From an uncultured Clostridium sp. (GTDB lineage: Bacteria; Bacillota; Clostridia; TANB77; CAG-508), in the NCBI GenBank assembly GCA_947428535.1, contig CANEMG010000065.1:1-5978 (forward strand): DNA of 5,978 nt, given 5' to 3'. The notes under the pieces are model-generated. The model did not search any database. It worked only from the letters and a program-made list of their open reading frames with translations, and was not told the DNA's origin. Positions 4,563-5,978 of the stretch are shown here, one piece after another. The translations under genes and the position numbers were made by a program. Numbering within the stretch: the stretch's first letter is position 1; every line of letters begins with the position of its first letter.

Positions 4563-5210
4563 CTTTAGGCTTTCTAAATTTAAAATCTTAACTCCGCCTC
4601 TTTGGATTTCAATTATTTCATCTAGTTCAAATCTTTTTAGCATTCTTGATACAACTTCTCTTGCAGTATTTAAATGCTTTGCAATTTGCTCTTGCGTAAT
4701 TTTTATTTTTAAGTCATTACTTTTTTGATTCTCATTAATTAAAAATAAAGCTAATCTTTTATCAAATTTGTCAAATAGTATTTGTTTAATAACCCACATA
4801 ACATTTGAAAATCTTTCTGTTATTAATTCATATGTATAACAACGAGCATATATGTTCTGGTTTATTATTTCATTAAAATAACTAACATTAATAAGTATAA
4901 CTTTACAATCCTCTTCTGCTATCATTAATGTATCAAAAGTTATTTGTTTTATAACACAGTCTGCTGATAATACACAAACATTGCCTTCAGAAAGCTTAAA
5001 TAATGTTATTTCTCTACCTTCTTCAGAAACAATGCAAGTTCGTATCTCTCCTTGAGTAATAATCATCATACCTAAACATTCATTGTTTTCGCTATGAATA
5101 ATACTTCCTTTTTTATATTCTCTTATTACTACATTTCTACTTAATTCTTCTTGTTCTTTTGGAGTAAGTTTATTCCAAAATTCTAATTTATTTAAATAAT
5201 GGTCTTTCAT
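4548..5210 (-). CDS. Crp/Fnr-family transcription regulator
   Basis: This 220-residue regulator has an N-terminal cyclic-nucleotide-type beta barrel (about residues 10-115), with the family's GSIIHSEN and the MIITQGEIRTCIVSEEGREI run. A long dimer helix (about 118-145) and a C-terminal winged helix (about 155-215) follow. The HTH reads ITQEQIAKHLNTAREVVSRM (171-190). Arg184, Glu185 and Arg189 fall where E. coli CRP has Arg180, Glu181 and Arg185, predicting TGTGA half-sites. FNR's N-terminal Cys cluster is absent, but six cysteines are present (45, 59, 79, 85, 102, 124), including a VCVLSADCV pair conserved in clostridial relatives as I recall them. A redox, heme or metal ligand is therefore possible. 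The ATG has AGGTG five bases upstream and lies 15 bases after the ferredoxin stop, so the two are co-transcribed. It probably controls the FTR-Trx operon through the palindrome at 4461-4475. HcpR-like regulators, also found beside ferredoxins, are the nearest idea for function; the effector is unknown. Confidence 0.9.
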   Translation of the reverse strand: MKDHYLNKLEFWNKLTPKEQEELSRNVVIREYKKGSIIHSENNECLGMMIITQGEIRTCIVSEEGREITLFKLSEGNVCVLSADCVIKQITFDTLMIAEEDCKVILINVSYFNEIINQNIYARCYTYELITERFSNVMWVIKQILFDKFDKRLALFLINENQKSNDLKIKITQEQIAKHLNTAREVVSRMLKRFELDEIIEIQRGGVKILNLESLKKLSF

Positions 5211-5225
5211 TTTTCACCTAATTTT

Positions 5226-5414
5226 CTATTTTAATACTAGAGCTCTTTTAGGACAAAAATTTGAACACTTACCACATCTTATGCATTTTTCATAATCGAT
5301 TTTTGGTGCTTCAAATTCTTTTTGTGATAAAGCTCCTACTGGACAAACATTTACAGCAGGACACTTATGATTTTGAGGACAATTCTCTGTTATTATTTCT
5401 AATTTTTTTTCCAT
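5226..5414 (-). CDS. Small ferredoxin-like 4Fe-4S protein with an atypical first motif
   Basis: This 62-residue protein has a canonical second iron-sulfur motif, CIRCGKCSNFCP (Cys44, 47, 50, 54). The first is atypical: Cys12, Cys18 and Cys24 in CPQNHKCPAVNVCPVGAL, spaced x5 and x5, not CxxCxxCxxxCP. With seven cysteines it can bind at least one [4Fe-4S] cluster (44/47/50 with 24 as distal ligand). A second cluster would need Cys12, 18 and 54 plus another ligand such as His16 or water. It has no signal peptide and is therefore cytoplasmic. It could be an electron donor to the FTR chain 800 bases downstream, or a redox partner of the regulator. The start is clear: AGGAGG precedes the ATG. It is followed by the regulator after 15 bases. 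The stop is TAG. Ferredoxin-like nature is certain; its partner is inference. Confidence 0.88.
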   Translation of the reverse strand: MEKKLEIITENCPQNHKCPAVNVCPVGALSQKEFEAPKIDYEKCIRCGKCSNFCPKRALVLK

Positions 5415-5466
5415 ATAATAACCTCCTTTAAATATTATTTATTCAATGTTTTTTAGGTCATTACTT

Positions 5467-5823
5467 TTATTTTGATTTTTTATAAATACTATTACAAGAT
5501 TTACAAGTAATTTCTAATTCATAACTTTCTAACTTTTTATCAAGTATAGTAATTAGTGGATCATTATCTTTGGCACAACATAATCTGTTTTTTATAGTAA
5601 TTAAGTCATCATTAGATGCTTTTCCAATTTTACTATCTTCAAAATCTATTAGTATCCTTCCTTCACTTCCACAGTTACATTTATATTTAAACTTTAATTT
5701 ATCATAAGTTGAATAACATATATACCCTATATTTTCATTACATTTATCACAATATGTCCAACCACCATAATTTGTTGCTAATCTTGTATTTTCTAATTCC
5801 TTATTTTTTAAACTTCTTGCCAT
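5467..5823 (-). CDS. Unrecognised Cys-rich protein, probable zinc ribbon
   Basis: I do not recognise this 118-residue protein. It has nine cysteines: Cys25/Cys28 (YCDKC), Cys36, Cys49/Cys51 (KCNCGSEG), Cys82/Cys83 (RLCCAKDND) and Cys107/Cys110 (TCKSCNSIY). The CxxC at 25-28 with CxC at 49-51 would make one zinc-ribbon-like knuckle. The late CxxC with the CC pair could make a second metal site. There is no signal peptide or membrane segment, and the N-terminus is basic (MARSLKNKE). The ATG has GAGGAG seven bases upstream and a strong promoter further up (5864-5892). The 52-base gap to the ferredoxin holds no terminator, so it may be the first gene of a unit with ferredoxin and the Crp/Fnr regulator. 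It could be a nucleic-acid-binding or metal/redox-sensing protein; nothing decides between them. Confidence 0.8.
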   Translation of the reverse strand: MARSLKNKELENTRLATNYGGWTYCDKCNENIGYICYSTYDKLKFKYKCNCGSEGRILIDFEDSKIGKASNDDLITIKNRLCCAKDNDPLITILDKKLESYELEITCKSCNSIYKKSK

Positions 5824-5863
5824 CTATTTTCTCCTCAATTAATATAAAATTTATTACTTTATA

Positions 5864-5892
5864 TTTATATCAAAAAAATAAGTGTTTTTCAA
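5864..5892 (-). promoter_or_regulatory. Extended -10 promoter for the Cys-rich/ferredoxin/regulator unit
   Basis: The minus strand reads TTGAAA (5887-5892), a spacer of exactly 17 bases, then TATAAA (5864-5869) preceded by TGA (TGn extension). Both hexamers are 5/6. It predicts transcription from about 5857, giving a leader of about 33 bases before the ATG at 5823. This is the best housekeeping promoter in the window. No TGTGA-type operator lies near it. Confidence 0.65.
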
Positions 5893-5923
5893 CTGCTATA
5901 CAAAATTCTATCTGGGTTTGATA

Positions 5924-5977
5924 TTAATTTTTATTAGTATTGTTGGTTAAATATGCTAATAAATTACCATCAACAGT
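5924..5977 (-). CDS. Possible last codons of an off-window gene
   Basis: One minus frame is open from the right edge to a TAA at 5924-5926 and reads TVDGNLLAYLTNNTNKN. The other two minus frames have stops within 30 bases. Seventeen codons are too few for any family call, and no terminator is visible after it. The open frame may be chance. Confidence 0.25.
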   Translation of the reverse strand, partial: TVDGNLLAYLTNNTNKN

Positions 5978-5978
5978 A

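Noticed and set aside
5415..5466. Gap before the ferredoxin as a separate promoter or operator
   Set aside because: No acceptable -35/-10 pair and no TGTGA palindrome were found, so co-transcription with the upstream gene is simpler.
5709..5921. Plus-strand open frame at the right end
   Set aside because: It runs opposite the Cys-rich gene and its promoter, with low-complexity Leu/Phe/Ile text and no ribosome site.
5893..5950. CAAA...TTTG imperfect repeat as a terminator for the off-window gene
   Set aside because: The stem is only four to five weak pairs with mismatches and no following T run.

Overview
This window looks like chromosomal DNA from a low-G+C, endospore-forming Firmicute, most likely in Clostridia. 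The base composition is strongly AT-rich throughout. A spore germination protease (gpr) and a YtxC-type sporulation protein are present. The 2[4Fe-4S]-type ferredoxin, the stand-alone ferredoxin:thioredoxin reductase catalytic chain and the Crp/Fnr regulator fit an anaerobe. TAA, TGA and TAG all end real genes here, so the standard bacterial code applies. Every supported gene is on the minus strand; plus-strand open frames are shadows. No tRNA, rRNA, CRISPR array or complete mobile element was seen.

Layout in direction of transcription (right to left). (a) 5924-5977 may be the last codons of an off-window gene. (b) A good extended -10 promoter (5864-5892) precedes an unrecognised Cys-rich protein (5467-5823), then a small ferredoxin (5226-5414) and a Crp/Fnr regulator (4548-5210). 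The unit ends in a hairpin terminator that overlaps the regulator's stop codon. (c) A perfect CRP-like palindrome (4461-4475) lies about 42 bases upstream of the predicted start of an FTR catalytic chain (4203-4400) and thioredoxin (3882-4187) operon. (d) Behind thioredoxin is a short relic of a GyrI-like domain protein (3740-3844). (e) yebC (2928-3647) and a GIY-YIG nuclease-like gene (2612-2926) form a tight pair closed by a terminator. (f) gpr (1589-2467), a membrane-anchored PrcB-like protein (965-1480) and a C-terminally short ytxC (343-837) follow as apparently separate units, each with a downstream terminator candidate. (g) The left edge holds the 5' part of a yqeY-like gene whose best-placed ATG is followed at once by TAA.

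The most notable part is 3882-5414, a compact redox module. A ferredoxin can donate electrons to an iron-sulfur FTR chain, which can reduce the adjacent thioredoxin. A cysteine-bearing Crp/Fnr protein is encoded between them, and its recognition helix predicts TGTGA half-sites like those found in front of the FTR-Trx operon. The individual families are known. The control circuit and the electron path in this organism are inference. The second notable item is the ATG-TAA start-stop at the head of yqeY.
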